Assembly (NCBI RefSeq): GCF_001684965.1
Contig: NZ_MAYG01000031.1
Coordinates: forward strand, 186,001-250,000
DNA length: 64,000 bases
DNA from: Chryseobacterium arthrosphaerae
GTDB taxonomy: Bacteria > Bacteroidota > Bacteroidia > Flavobacteriales > Weeksellaceae
Direction of reading: 5' to 3'
Below the pieces are notes generated by a model. That model was given only the letters and a program-made list of their open reading frames with translations, was not told where the DNA came from and searched no databases. This document shows positions 1 through 8,182 of the stretch, in pieces. Positions within the stretch are counted from its first letter, which is position 1; each line of letters starts with the position of its first letter. The position numbers and the translations under genes were made by a program.

Positions 1-377
1 ACATTATACTCATAAAAGAGATCAATCGTATTATAATCAATTTCTTTATACTGATAGATGTTAGGAAGGCTTGTAAGGTACTTCAGGTTCGAAATATCGA
101 TGTCCAGTTGCAGCTCTTCAAAAAGCTCCCTTTTACAGGTTTCTTCCGCACTTTCTTTAGGGTCAACAAATCCTCCGGCCAGATCGAGTTTCCCTTTTTT
201 AGGGTCTCTGTTTCTGCGTGTAAGATACATTTCGTCACCACATCTGATGACAACCGCTACGGCGCCTGCCACATTATTGTACAGGGTAAAACCGCACTCA
301 GGACAGCTCCATTTTTTTTCACCGTCCCAGTGTAAAGATTCTTTGCCACAGCTTGGGCAATATTTCAATAATTTCAT
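1..377 (-). CDS. Nudix hydrolase with N-terminal zinc ribbon (3' end outside window)
   Basis: The frame is open on the minus strand from the ATG at 377 to the window edge, so the C-terminus is missing. The first 30 residues hold a CxxC...CxxC zinc ribbon (CPSC and CPEC). The Nudix box follows at about residues 68-90, reading GGFVDPKE then RELFEEL, which supplies the GX5EX7REUXEE metal-binding pattern. Nudix enzymes hydrolyse nucleoside diphosphates linked to another group. The zinc ribbon recalls NudC-like NADH pyrophosphatases, but the protein starts directly at the ribbon, so the substrate cannot be told. A promoter of flavobacterial type lies just upstream, inside the end of xerD. Confidence 0.9.
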   Translation of the reverse strand, partial: MKLLKYCPSCGKESLHWDGEKKWSCPECGFTLYNNVAGAVAVVIRCGDEMYLTRRNRDPKKGKLDLAGGFVDPKESAEETCKRELFEELQLDIDISNLKYLTSLPNIYQYKEIDYNTIDLFYEYN

Positions 378-394
378 CTTTTATAATTATTTCC

Positions 395-428
395 CAAAGA
401 TAAGATGAAACTTCATCCTATTGAGCAA
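395..428 (-). promoter_or_regulatory. Promoter for the Nudix gene
   Basis: On the minus strand a -33 TTG (plus 426-428) is followed after 23 bases by TATCTTTG (plus 395-402). This fits the Bacteroidetes TTG / TAnnTTTG type. It sits about 18 bases ahead of the Nudix ATG and overlaps the 3' end of xerD. Confidence 0.6.
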
Positions 429-1332
429 TATTAATATTTCTCGGGTGATAATTTAAAATTACATCCCGCAGTTCTTCAGTTTTAAGGTGTGTATAGATTT
501 CCGTAGTCGTAATACTGGAGTGTCCCAGCATTTCCTGGATGTAACGGAGGTCTGCACCATTCTGCAGCAAATGCGTAGCAAAAGAATGTCTGAAGGTATG
601 CGGAGATATCTTTTTGTTGACCCCTGCTTTGTCTGTAAGCTCTTTGATAATAAGAAATACAATCACTCTGGACATGGAAGTCCCACGACTGTTCAGGAAC
701 AGGGTGTCTTCGTATTTTTTGTTGATTTTACCTTTGGAGCGTACCTCTTTGATATAGCTGTCCAGAAGTTCAGCCGTATAGTCTGCTAAAGGCACAAAGC
801 GGGTTTTGTTTCCTTTTCCGTGTACCTTTATGAATTGCTCCTTGAAGTTGATATTGGATATCTTCAGGTCGATAAGCTCAGACACACGAAGGCCGCAACC
901 GTACAATACCTCAATAATGCACTGGTTTCTTTTTCCGAGATCCGTATTAACCTCAATGGCTGCAATAATTTTGTTGATATCAGGAAGGCTTAAGGTATCA
1001 GGTAAGTAGAGTCCTAATTTAGGGCCTTCAAGTAGCGCTGCAGGGTTGTCTTCCCGGTATTCGTCCTCCAGCAGAAATTTGAAGAAGGCTTTGATGGAAG
1101 AGATCCATCTTGCCTGTGATCGCTCACTGAATTTCTGTTTGGAAAGATTGAAGATATACTCCTGCAGGTTTTCATAACCTATAGAATCCGGACCGACATT
1201 TTCCAGATCCTCCTCTGCGTAATCTTTTAATTTTCTAATATCCCGAACGTAAGCGTCGAGAGTGTTTTCTGAAAAATTCCTTTCGAAACGAAGAAATATT
1301 TCAAAATCTTTGATCTTTTCATCCCAAGTCAT
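418..1332 (-). CDS. xerD: Site-specific tyrosine recombinase XerD
   Basis: This 304-residue protein has the two-domain layout and usual length of XerC/XerD. It has a SAM-like N-terminal core-binding domain (about 1-95) and a C-terminal catalytic domain. All catalytic residues are visible: R149 in GCGLRVSEL, K173, H245 and R248 in HTFRHS, H271 in GHSS and the nucleophile Y280 in EIYTHL. Xer recombinases resolve chromosome dimers at dif. It lies in a housekeeping context, 6 bases downstream of the dCMP deaminase gene and in the same direction, so it is a chromosomal XerD and not the integrase of a mobile element. XerC is the nearest alternative; length and the tight motifs favour XerD. Confidence 0.9.
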   Translation of the reverse strand: MTWDEKIKDFEIFLRFERNFSENTLDAYVRDIRKLKDYAEEDLENVGPDSIGYENLQEYIFNLSKQKFSERSQARWISSIKAFFKFLLEDEYREDNPAALLEGPKLGLYLPDTLSLPDINKIIAAIEVNTDLGKRNQCIIEVLYGCGLRVSELIDLKISNINFKEQFIKVHGKGNKTRFVPLADYTAELLDSYIKEVRSKGKINKKYEDTLFLNSRGTSMSRVIVFLIIKELTDKAGVNKKISPHTFRHSFATHLLQNGADLRYIQEMLGHSSITTTEIYTHLKTEELRDVILNYHPRNINIAQ

Positions 1333-1338
1333 TTGTGC

Positions 1339-1761
1339 TTATTTTTTTAGTTCACAGTCCGATATTTGTTCTATTTCAATATTATGGTTTCTCAGGAACG
1401 ATATCCCATCGTCATCCGAATACTCATTGATATACACCAGTCTTGTAATACCTGCCTGAAGGATCAGCTTGCTGCATTCCTTACAGGGTGATAACGTCAG
1501 ATATAACGTTGCACCTTTTGCAGATTGTGTGGAAGCTGCCAGTTTCAATATAGCGTTGGCTTCCGCATGTAATACGTACCAGTGTGTTTTTCCCTCTTCA
1601 TCTTCACAGCAGTTTTCGAATCCCATAGGAGTCCCGTTGTAACCATCTGAAATAATCATCCTATCTTTTACGATAAGAGCTCCTACCTGTTTTCTCTTAC
1701 AGTAGGATAATTTTGCCCATTCCTGGGCCATTTTTAGATAAGCTTTGTCAAACTTATTCAT
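1339..1761 (-). CDS. dCMP deaminase family protein
   Basis: The 140-residue protein has the zinc deaminase signature: H65-A-E67 with the catalytic glutamate, and P92-C93-x-x-C96. The second Cys-rich region (N50-C51-C52) is typical of deoxycytidylate deaminases and ComEB proteins, which turn dCMP into dUMP for thymidylate synthesis. The length matches that family. It is followed by xerD after 6 bases and probably shares its transcript. A tRNA-adenosine or riboflavin deaminase is less likely because the YNGTP motif after strand two is characteristic of dCMP deaminase. Confidence 0.9.
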   Translation of the reverse strand: MNKFDKAYLKMAQEWAKLSYCKRKQVGALIVKDRMIISDGYNGTPMGFENCCEDEEGKTHWYVLHAEANAILKLAASTQSAKGATLYLTLSPCKECSKLILQAGITRLVYINEYSDDDGISFLRNHNIEIEQISDCELKK

Positions 1762-1812
1762 ACCGCAGCATCAGTTTTTTTCGAAATAATTTGGATTAAA
1801 AGTTTTGAAAGA

Positions 1813-2580
1813 TCAGAAATTCGGCTTTCTTTTCTCAAGGAAAGCTGTTACTCCTTCTTTCTTATCGTCCATTTCAAAAAGTTCCCCGAAATACTTGATC
1901 TCAGTTTCGAAACCTTTATCCGTGTCAGATAAATTTACGGCATTAATTGCCTTTGATATTGCCATTGGTGAATTGTAGGCAATAGTACTCGCTAATTCTT
2001 TCGTTTTGGTTAATAATTCTTCAATAGGGTATACTTCATTCACCAGGCCGATCTCTTTTGCTTTTTGAGCAGGGATCATTTTGGCAGAGAAGATCATTTC
2101 GTTGGCAATACCTTTTCCTACAAGCTTGGGAAGCCTTTGAGTTCCTCCGTACCCCGGGATCAGTCCCAGTGTTACTTCAGGAAGTCCTAATCTGGCGTTT
2201 TCCGATGCATATCTGATGTGGCATGCCATGGCAAGCTCTAAACCTCCGCCCAATGCAAAACCGTTGACCGCTGCAATGACTGGTTTAGACATATTTTCAA
2301 TTTTGTTGAACAAAGTGTTTTGTCCGTTTCTTGCAAGTTCTTCAGCTTTTTCCTGTCCGAAATCACTGAATTCCTTGATGTCAGCTCCTGCTACAAAAGA
2401 TTTTTCTCCACTCCCTGTAAGGATAATAACTCTACAGGAACTGTCAGAATCAAGCTCATCCAGAGCGGCGCTGATCTCCTGAATTGTTTTGGCGTTTAAG
2501 GCGTTTAAACTCTCAGGTCTGTTTATTGTAATGATAGATAATTTATCTTCTTTTTTTAATAATATATTTTCGTAACTCAT
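1813..2580 (-). CDS. Enoyl-CoA hydratase/isomerase (crotonase family)
   Basis: The 255-residue protein is a complete single-domain crotonase. The oxyanion-hole segments are AGADIKEF and GGGLELAMA. Glutamates are present at both usual catalytic positions (GGGLE and LPEVTLG), which favours true hydratase activity on short-chain enoyl-CoA. The GYGGTQRL motif after the second glutamate is typical of bacterial enoyl-CoA hydratases. It ends 51 bases before the dCMP deaminase gene, so co-transcription is possible. Exact substrate and pathway (beta-oxidation or amino-acid breakdown) cannot be read from sequence. Confidence 0.9.
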   Translation of the reverse strand: MSYENILLKKEDKLSIITINRPESLNALNAKTIQEISAALDELDSDSSCRVIILTGSGEKSFVAGADIKEFSDFGQEKAEELARNGQNTLFNKIENMSKPVIAAVNGFALGGGLELAMACHIRYASENARLGLPEVTLGLIPGYGGTQRLPKLVGKGIANEMIFSAKMIPAQKAKEIGLVNEVYPIEELLTKTKELASTIAYNSPMAISKAINAVNLSDTDKGFETEIKYFGELFEMDDKKEGVTAFLEKRKPNF

Positions 2581-2626
2581 TTTTCCACTTTAAAATATCA
2601 TCCTTTGCAAATTATGAATTTTTTAC

Positions 2627-2666
2627 AAAAAAAAGGAAAAAATATTATTTTTTTTTCCTTTTTTTT
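2627..2666 (-). terminator. A/T-rich hairpin downstream of katA
   Basis: An A8-GG-A6 arm (2627-2642) faces a T9-CC-T8 arm (2648-2666) across a five-base loop. On the minus strand it lies 20 bases past the katA stop and ends in a long U-tract. Its low GC makes it an unusual terminator, but nothing else separates katA from the next gene. Confidence 0.5.
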
Positions 2667-2685
2667 AATTTATTGTTCAATATGA

Positions 2686-4173
2686 TTATTTGGAATGATT
2701 CATCATATTTGCATCGATATTGATGTTTAGTTGTGAAGCTACTTTCATGCCAAGCTCAATGTTGGCACGGAAAAAGTGGCATAACTGGCGGTTGATAATT
2801 TCGTCTTTTTTCGGTCCGGTAATGCCTTTCATACTTCCTACAATATTTTGGATCAGATGGTCCCTGTCTTCAGCATTCATGGCTTTTGAATAAAGAAGTC
2901 CGGGTTGGGTATAATGATCACTGTCATTTTCATTCCTGTTGTAGTTGGCTACATGGGCGCTGTCCAGTTCATATTCATAGTTTTTGTATGCAGAATCCGG
3001 TGTAATATCATCAAAACTGTTAGGATGGTAGTTCGGTTTATCCTGATAATGGCTTGAATCTGCCATGTATCCGTCTCTCTGATAATTATTGACTGCAAAA
3101 GGGCATCTGTTCACTTCAAGCTGGTGCGAATTGACACCTACTCTGTAGCGGTGTGCGTCAGGATAAGAGAATAATCTTCCCTGAAGCATTTTGTCCGGTG
3201 AAAAACTGATTCCGTTGATCAGGCTGCTTGGTGAGAAAGTGGACTGTTCAACATGGGCAAAATAGTTGACAGGAACTTCATTCAGCTCCATTTCTCCCAC
3301 TTCAATTAACGGGAAATCATCATGGAACCATACTTTGGTTACATCAAAAGGATTCCATCTGAAATCTTTGGCCTGTTCTTCCGTCATCACCTGGATGTAC
3401 ATCGTCCATTTCGGGAAATCTCCGTTTTCAATAGCGTTGCAAAGGTCTTCCTGTGCAAAATCAGGATTTTCGCCTGCCATTTTTACAGCTTCTTCATCGG
3501 TGAAGTTTTTCACGCCCTGTTTGGTTTTGAAATGGAATTTTACCCATACTCTTTCATTGTTGTCATTGATCATAGAGAAAGTATGAGACCCGAAGCCATG
3601 CATATGCCTGTAGCCATACGGGGTTCCTCTGTCTGACATTAATATAAGAACCTGGTGGAGAGATTCAGGATTTAAGCTCCAGAAATCCCACATCATGGTG
3701 GCACTTTTCAGATTGGTCTTCGGAACTCTTTTCTGGGTATGGATAAAATCCGGGAATTTTTTAGCATCCTTGATAAAGAATACCGGAGTATTGTTTCCCA
3801 CAAGATCCCAGTTTCCGTCTTCAGTGTAAAACTTCAGGGCAAAACCTCTCGGGTCCCTTGCGGTATCCGCACTTCCTTTTTCTCCTCCTACCGTAGAGAA
3901 TCTCGCAAACATTCTGCAGGAATTTCCAACCTTTGAAAACAGTTTTGCCTTCGTATACTGGCTGATATCATGAGTTACGGTAAAGGTTCCGTAGGCTCCG
4001 CTTCCTTTGGCATGTACAATTCTTTCAGGAATTCTTTCCCTAACGAAATGTGCAAGATTCTCCTGTAGTACAAAGTCCTGCAGCAATACCGGGCCTCTTG
4101 GTCCTACCGTCTGGGAATCCTGATGCTCAAAATAAGGTGCGCCGTTACTTAACGTTAATTTTTTAGAATCCAT
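2686..4173 (-). CDS. katA: Monofunctional heme catalase
   Basis: The 495-residue length fits small-subunit (clade 3) catalases. Visible landmarks are the distal histidine in ERIVHAKGSG near residue 54, the distal asparagine in VGNNTPVFF, and the heme-ligand tyrosine in RLFSYPDAHRYR. The enzyme disproportionates hydrogen peroxide in the cytoplasm. It is divergent from an OxyR-type regulator across 131 bases that contain face-to-face promoters and a shared palindrome, so peroxide-inducible control is very likely. A long A/T hairpin follows the stop codon. Confidence 0.97.
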   Translation of the reverse strand: MDSKKLTLSNGAPYFEHQDSQTVGPRGPVLLQDFVLQENLAHFVRERIPERIVHAKGSGAYGTFTVTHDISQYTKAKLFSKVGNSCRMFARFSTVGGEKGSADTARDPRGFALKFYTEDGNWDLVGNNTPVFFIKDAKKFPDFIHTQKRVPKTNLKSATMMWDFWSLNPESLHQVLILMSDRGTPYGYRHMHGFGSHTFSMINDNNERVWVKFHFKTKQGVKNFTDEEAVKMAGENPDFAQEDLCNAIENGDFPKWTMYIQVMTEEQAKDFRWNPFDVTKVWFHDDFPLIEVGEMELNEVPVNYFAHVEQSTFSPSSLINGISFSPDKMLQGRLFSYPDAHRYRVGVNSHQLEVNRCPFAVNNYQRDGYMADSSHYQDKPNYHPNSFDDITPDSAYKNYEYELDSAHVANYNRNENDSDHYTQPGLLYSKAMNAEDRDHLIQNIVGSMKGITGPKKDEIINRQLCHFFRANIELGMKVASQLNINIDANMMNHSK

Positions 4174-4234
4174 ATAATTGATGATTTGAATAATTGTTTT
4201 CTTTTTTTAATCCAACTGTAAAGGTAATGAATAT

Positions 4235-4268
4235 CAAATTTACTTGAATTTTTAATTGCTAATAGCAA
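4235..4268 (-). promoter_or_regulatory. katA promoter
   Basis: On the minus strand TAAATTTG (plus 4235-4242) is preceded by TTG in a TTTTG context (plus 4266-4268) at a 23-base spacing. The expected start of transcription leaves a leader of roughly 55 bases before the katA ATG at 4173. The -33 element coincides with one arm of the palindrome at 4256-4268. Confidence 0.6.
4256..4268. promoter_or_regulatory. Palindromic operator candidate between katA and oxyR
   Basis: TTGCTA-A-TAGCAA is a perfect 6-1-6 inverted repeat and fits the T-N11-A core recognised by LysR-type regulators. Its left arm supplies the -33 TTG of the oxyR promoter and its right arm the -33 TTG of the katA promoter, so one bound regulator could contact both. 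That OxyR binds here is inference. Confidence 0.6.
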
Positions 4269-4284
4269 AAACGTTATATCTTTG
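4256..4284 (+). promoter_or_regulatory. oxyR promoter
   Basis: TTG at 4256-4258 and TATCTTTG at 4277-4284 are separated by 18 bases. The -7 box ends 20 bases before the oxyR ATG at 4305, giving a very short leader. Confidence 0.65.
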
Positions 4285-4304
4285 TAATAGATAATATTAA
4301 TCAA

Positions 4305-5255
4305 ATGAACATTCAGCAACTGGAGTATCTTATCGCTGTAGATAAGTATAAACATTTTGGAAAAGCGGCTCAGGCCTGCTTCATTACCCAACCTACGTTA
4401 AGTGCCATGATACAGAAATTTGAGGATGAACTGGATGTGAAAGTTTTTGACAGAACTACTCACCCGATCCGGACTACGGATGTTGGTCTTCAGATTATTG
4501 ACCAGGCGAAGGTGATCATAGAATCTGTCAATGAGCTGAAAAACAAAGCCAACCTTTTGAATAATATTTTAGGAGGAACCATCAACCTGGGAATCATTCC
4601 AACCGTTTCATCTTTTATCCTGCCTACGGAAATCTTTAAATTCCTTGAAGAAAATCCGAAGATCCAGATGAATGTAAAAGAAATGACTACGGATAATATA
4701 ATCAAAGCCTTAAAAGCCGGAGAACTGGATGCAGGTATTATTTCCACACCTTATGATACAGCTGATGAGTTCTATCAGGACTTCCTTTTCAACGAAGAAC
4801 TGATGATCTACAGCTCCAATACGGAAGCGAACAAAAAAAATGCTTATATCATTCCTGAAGAACTGAATGTGGAAAAAGTATGGCTGCTTGAAGAAGGAAA
4901 CTGTCTTAGAAACCAGTTTGAGAATATCTGCCACCTGAAAGAAAATACCCTGAAACCTAAGAATCTGGATTTCCTGGCGTCTAATATTCAGACTTTGGTC
5001 CACATGGTAGATAAAGTAGGCGGAATCAGTATTCTTCCTGAGTTGGCATTAAGTCAGCTTTCAGAAGAACAGAAGAAAAATGTTTTCAGATTCAAAAAGC
5101 CTTTCCCTTACAGAGAGATCAGCATCATTTATTATAAGCCCACCTTCAAACAGAAGATTATTGATGAGTTGTCCCATTCCATCAAAAATTCTCTGGAGCT
5201 TAAGCTGAATTACCACGAAAGCCCGAAGGAATTTGTGAGCATAAAGCCACAGTAG
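4305..5255 (+). CDS. oxyR: Peroxide-sensing LysR-type regulator OxyR
   Basis: The 316-residue protein has an N-terminal winged helix-turn-helix (about 1-60, with QPTLSAMIQKFE as recognition region) and a C-terminal LysR effector domain. Two cysteines nine positions apart lie in EGNCLRNQFENICHL. This is the same spacing and context as the redox pair C199/C208 of E. coli OxyR, which forms a disulfide on contact with peroxide. Divergent katA and the shared palindrome support the assignment. It probably also represses its own promoter, since the palindrome covers the -33 element. The ATG at 4305 is favoured because it follows the promoter closely. Confidence 0.93.
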   Translation: MNIQQLEYLIAVDKYKHFGKAAQACFITQPTLSAMIQKFEDELDVKVFDRTTHPIRTTDVGLQIIDQAKVIIESVNELKNKANLLNNILGGTINLGIIPTVSSFILPTEIFKFLEENPKIQMNVKEMTTDNIIKALKAGELDAGIISTPYDTADEFYQDFLFNEELMIYSSNTEANKKNAYIIPEELNVEKVWLLEEGNCLRNQFENICHLKENTLKPKNLDFLASNIQTLVHMVDKVGGISILPELALSQLSEEQKKNVFRFKKPFPYREISIIYYKPTFKQKIIDELSHSIKNSLELKLNYHESPKEFVSIKPQ

Positions 5256-5317
5256 TGCACTGTCTTTAAAGTGATATAAATCATTAATTTAAAGAAAATT
5301 ATAATTAATAAACAAAA

Positions 5318-5351
5318 TTTTTGAGTATTACGAAAATAGTACTTAAATTTG
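5318..5351 (+). promoter_or_regulatory. Promoter for the riboswitch-metK transcript
   Basis: TTTTTG (5318-5323) and TAAATTTG (5344-5351) are separated by 20 bases, a near-ideal flavobacterial promoter. Transcription would start near 5358, only a few bases before the aptamer at 5364. This agrees with the aptamer being the 5' end of the message. Confidence 0.7.
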
Positions 5352-5363
5352 CTGACGTTTATT

Positions 5364-5417
5364 ACGAGGAAAAATTTGACCTGATTGCAACCTCTATAAA
5401 AAAATGCTAAAACAGTA
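5364..5417 (+). promoter_or_regulatory. SAM-II-type riboswitch upstream of metK
   Basis: A GAGG arm (5366-5369) pairs with CCTC (5391-5394). The intervening loop has ATTTGACC (5374-5381) and TTGCAA (5385-5390). The 3' segment carries GCTAAAA (5406-5412). The order and spacing of these blocks match the SAM-II aptamer, known from Alphaproteobacteria and Bacteroidetes. CTG (5381-5383) could pair with CAG (5413-5415) as part of the expected pseudoknot. It lies between a good promoter and metK. A covariance-model search was not possible; the match is from memory of the consensus. Confidence 0.75.
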
Positions 5418-5490
5418 TTCTTTTTTCTGGGCAATTTTATTCTTATTTTTTCTTATCACTATTTTTTTAATTTAACAAACAAAGAATAAT

Positions 5491-6771
5491 ATGTCTTATT
5501 TATTTACATCTGAATCAGTTTCAGAAGGACATCCGGATAAAATCGCCGATCAAATCTCAGATGCGTTAATTGACCATTTTTTAGCATATGATAAAGATTC
5601 AAAAGTAGCATGTGAAACTCTTGTAACTACAGGACAGGTAGTATTGGCAGGAGAAGTAAAGTCTGATGCTTATCTTGATGTACAGACGATTGCCAGAGAA
5701 GTAATCAATGGGATAGGGTATACAAAAGGAGAATATATGTTCAATGGAGATTCATGTGGAGTGATCTCTGCAATTCATGAGCAGTCTCCTGATATCAACC
5801 AGGGAGTTGACAGAGCCGTGAATGATGAGTCTTTTGAAGCAAAAGCTAATGCACAGGGAGCAGGTGACCAGGGAATGATGTTTGGGTACGCAACCAATGA
5901 AACAGCTAACTACATGCCTCTTGCTTTGGATCTTGCCCACACGATCCTTAAAGAACTTTCTGCAATCAGAAGAGAAAATAAAGAGATCACTTACCTTCGT
6001 CCTGATGCAAAAAGCCAGGTGACAATTGAATACTCCGATGACCACAAACCTATCAGAATTGATTCTATCGTAGTATCTACTCAGCATGATGACTTCGGAT
6101 CAGAAGAAGAAATGCTGAACAAGATCCGTGAGGATATCAAAAATATCCTGGTTCCAAGAGTTGTTGCACAGCAGACTGAAGAGATCAAAGCTTTATTTAA
6201 TGATCAGATCAAATACCATATCAATCCAACGGGTAAATTTGTAATCGGAGGTCCTCACGGAGATACCGGTCTTACAGGAAGAAAGATCATCGTTGATACG
6301 TACGGAGGAAAAGGAGCTCACGGTGGTGGTGCATTCTCCGGAAAAGATCCGTCTAAAGTAGACAGAAGTGCAGCGTACGCAACAAGACACATTGCTAAAA
6401 ACCTTGTAGCAGCGGGTGTTGCTGATGAAGTTCTGGTACAGGTTTCTTATGCTATCGGGGTTGCTGAACCTTGTGGTTTATATATCAATACATACGGAAC
6501 GGCTAAAGTAGATCTTCACGATGGCGATATTGCTAAAAAAGTTTCTGAAATTTTTGATCTTAGACCTTATGCTATTGAACAGAATCTGAAATTGAGAAAC
6601 CCTATTTATCAGGAAACCGCATCTTACGGACATATGGGGAAAGAGCATTATGTTGCTGATAAAACCTTCAACAAAGGTCAGAAAAACGAGATTACATTAC
6701 AGGGTCTTGAGTTCTTTACCTGGGAAAAACTAGACAAAGTAGACGAAATTAAGGCCGCTTTCGGTATTTAA
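5491..6771 (+). CDS. metK: S-adenosylmethionine synthase
   Basis: The 426-residue protein makes S-adenosylmethionine from methionine and ATP in the cytoplasm. Signature motifs are [14 protein letters not shown] at the N-terminus (with the catalytic histidine), [12 protein letters not shown] (the family hexapeptide) and [13 protein letters not shown] near the middle. The length is slightly above the usual 380-400, due to small insertions typical of Bacteroidetes. A SAM-II-type aptamer in the 5' leader suggests feedback by its own product. A strong hairpin terminator follows the stop codon, so the gene is monocistronic. The start at 5491 opens directly on the conserved N-terminus. Confidence 0.97.
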   Translation: MSYLFTSESVSEGHPDKIADQISDALIDHFLAYDKDSKVACETLVTTGQVVLAGEVKSDAYLDVQTIAREVINGIGYTKGEYMFNGDSCGVISAIHEQSPDINQGVDRAVNDESFEAKANAQGAGDQGMMFGYATNETANYMPLALDLAHTILKELSAIRRENKEITYLRPDAKSQVTIEYSDDHKPIRIDSIVVSTQHDDFGSEEEMLNKIREDIKNILVPRVVAQQTEEIKALFNDQIKYHINPTGKFVIGGPHGDTGLTGRKIIVDTYGGKGAHGGGAFSGKDPSKVDRSAAYATRHIAKNLVAAGVADEVLVQVSYAIGVAEPCGLYINTYGTAKVDLHDGDIAKKVSEIFDLRPYAIEQNLKLRNPIYQETASYGHMGKEHYVADKTFNKGQKNEITLQGLEFFTWEKLDKVDEIKAAFGI

Positions 6772-6795
6772 TTTTTTCTTCAAATAAATATTATG

Positions 6796-6829
6796 AACTG
6801 CTTTATCTTCCGGTAAGGCAGTTTTTTTT
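6796..6829 (+). terminator. Rho-independent terminator of metK
   Basis: A 12-base-pair stem (AACTGC...GCAGTT, 6796-6807 with 6812-6823, including two G-T pairs) has a four-base loop and an eight-base T-run. Confidence 0.9.
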
Positions 6830-6856
6830 AATTTTACACCTTAATAATATATAAAG

Positions 6857-7348
6857 ATGATGAATTTTAGAACTGTAGTTGCTGTCCTGTCACTATTTTT
6901 ACTAAGCACATGGGTGAAAGCTCAATATACAATGCACAAAATGATCAGTGTAGGGTATACTTACCAGAATCAGAGTTTTGGTGAAGTTGGAGGTAAATTG
7001 CTTTTTCTTAAAAATGATGATGTGATTTACAGATTGGGAGGATCCGCCATGATGGGTTCTGTGGATTCCAAATTTGCCATTATGCCGAAACTGCAGGCGG
7101 ATGTGCTTCTTAATTTTCAAAAAAATGTAGATTTCTACCACTCTTATTATTTCTTAGCAGGGGTAGAAGGAACGAATAAATATATCGCTCCCAAGATAGG
7201 GGTTACCTTATTTGGGATGCTTGACCTTACAGGAGGCTATGCTTTTCCTATCGGAGACACCCGTCTGAACGGAAAAGAAATGAAAGGGCTGAATATTAAT
7301 TTTACATTAAATATCCCTACAGTGTTCATTCATGATATGTTTAAGTGA
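6857..7348 (+). CDS. Secreted or outer-membrane protein of unknown function
   Basis: I do not recognise this 163-residue protein. The first 22 residues form a signal peptide ending at VKAQ. The rest alternates short polar and aromatic stretches (GYTYQNQSFG, YYFLAGVEG, GGYAFPIGDTRL), which looks like antiparallel beta strands, possibly a small outer-membrane barrel. Two ATG codons in tandem (6857 and 6860) are equally good starts. It stands alone between the metK terminator and the sigma factor region. Base composition is like its neighbours. Confidence 0.7.
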   Translation: MMNFRTVVAVLSLFLLSTWVKAQYTMHKMISVGYTYQNQSFGEVGGKLLFLKNDDVIYRLGGSAMMGSVDSKFAIMPKLQADVLLNFQKNVDFYHSYYFLAGVEGTNKYIAPKIGVTLFGMLDLTGGYAFPIGDTRLNGKEMKGLNINFTLNIPTVFIHDMFK

Positions 7349-7444
7349 TTTTTTTTAAATTTTTCTTGCGAAAATTTAATAATAGGTTAACAGTTATTAA
7401 AAAATTATTATATTTACACCATAATATAAGTGTACCGCCTATTG

Positions 7445-7564
7445 ATGAGACTCTACTCTGAAGAACTGTTTTGTATATACAGCAAAAGCCAGATGAAATA
7501 TCTGGAGGAATACCTGTCTGCAAATATTTATATTGAGAAGAGTTATGAAATCAAAATCGGATAG
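7445..7564 (+). CDS. Small ORF of 39 codons overlapping the sigma factor start
   Basis: An ATG at 7445 opens a 39-codon frame (starting MRLYSEELFC) that ends inside the first codons of the sigma factor gene, an overlap of about 20-32 bases depending on the sigma factor start. The composition is charged and soluble-looking, with YLEEYL-type helical text. The overlap would suit translational coupling. No homology is recognised and no ribosome-binding site is evident, so it may be only a chance frame in the leader. Confidence 0.3.
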   Translation: MRLYSEELFCIYSKSQMKYLEEYLSANIYIEKSYEIKIG

Positions 7565-8135
7565 TTTACTAATTTCGCTTTACCAGAAAGGTGACGAGGG
7601 AGCGTTATCAACCCTTATTCACCGCCATCAGAGAGAACTGTTTACATTCATTTTTTACAAAATTAATGATGAAGATTTAGCCAACGATATTTTTCAGGAT
7701 ACTTTCATGAAAATCATTGTAATGCTGAAAGAAGGCCGCTATAACGAAGAAGGAAAATTTATTCTTTGGGCAAAAAGAATTTCTCACAATTTAATCATTG
7801 ACCATTTCAGATCGAAAGCTAAAAACATCAAAGTTTCAGAAACAACATTTGAAACCGATGAATATTCTATTTTTGATCTGATCAGAGAGCCTTCCGAAAA
7901 TATTGAAGATCAGCTGGTAACCAATCAGATTCAGGAAGATCTGCTGAAGATGCTTCAGTTTCTTCCGCTCAATCAGCAGGAGGTGATCAAACTGCGTTTT
8001 TTTGACGGATTAAGTTTCAAGGAAATTGCAGATCATACGGATATGAGTATCAACACTACGTTAGGAAGGGTAAGATATGCGCTCATCAACCTGAGAAAAA
8101 TCATGGATGAAAATAACATAATATTAACCAGATAA
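7533..8135 (+). CDS. ECF-type RNA polymerase sigma-70 factor
   Basis: The protein has sigma region 2 (about residues 25-95, with DLANDIFQDTFMKI) and region 4 (about 135-190, with LPLNQQEVIKLRFFDGLS and FKEIAD), and nothing else, as in extracytoplasmic-function sigma factors. It would direct RNA polymerase to a specific promoter set. No anti-sigma gene of FecR or zinc type follows. Instead there is a 44-codon ORF downstream and a 39-codon one overlapping the start. The ATG at 7545 (MKSKSDS) is an equally likely start and would give 196 residues. Confidence 0.9.
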   Translation: MRRVMKSKSDSLLISLYQKGDEGALSTLIHRHQRELFTFIFYKINDEDLANDIFQDTFMKIIVMLKEGRYNEEGKFILWAKRISHNLIIDHFRSKAKNIKVSETTFETDEYSIFDLIREPSENIEDQLVTNQIQEDLLKMLQFLPLNQQEVIKLRFFDGLSFKEIADHTDMSINTTLGRVRYALINLRKIMDENNIILTR

Positions 8136-8182
8136 ATAATATTTAGTGAAATTTCACGTTTTAAGGAAAACATACTTCGCTT

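Noticed and set aside
58..408. Plus-strand reading frames opposite the Nudix gene
   Set aside because: They are shadows of the minus-strand gene, which has zinc-ribbon and Nudix-box motifs.
418..1332. Tyrosine recombinase as a sign of an integrated mobile element
   Set aside because: Length and motifs match XerD, neighbours are housekeeping genes, and no att-like repeats or cargo are seen.
5256..5317. Terminator for oxyR
   Set aside because: Only a short AGTGCACT palindrome and A/T-rich bases; no stem with a T-run.
8146..8157. GTGAAATTTCAC as a regulatory palindrome
   Set aside because: Perfect 12-base symmetry but A/T-centred, single copy and outside any promoter I can see; chance is plausible.
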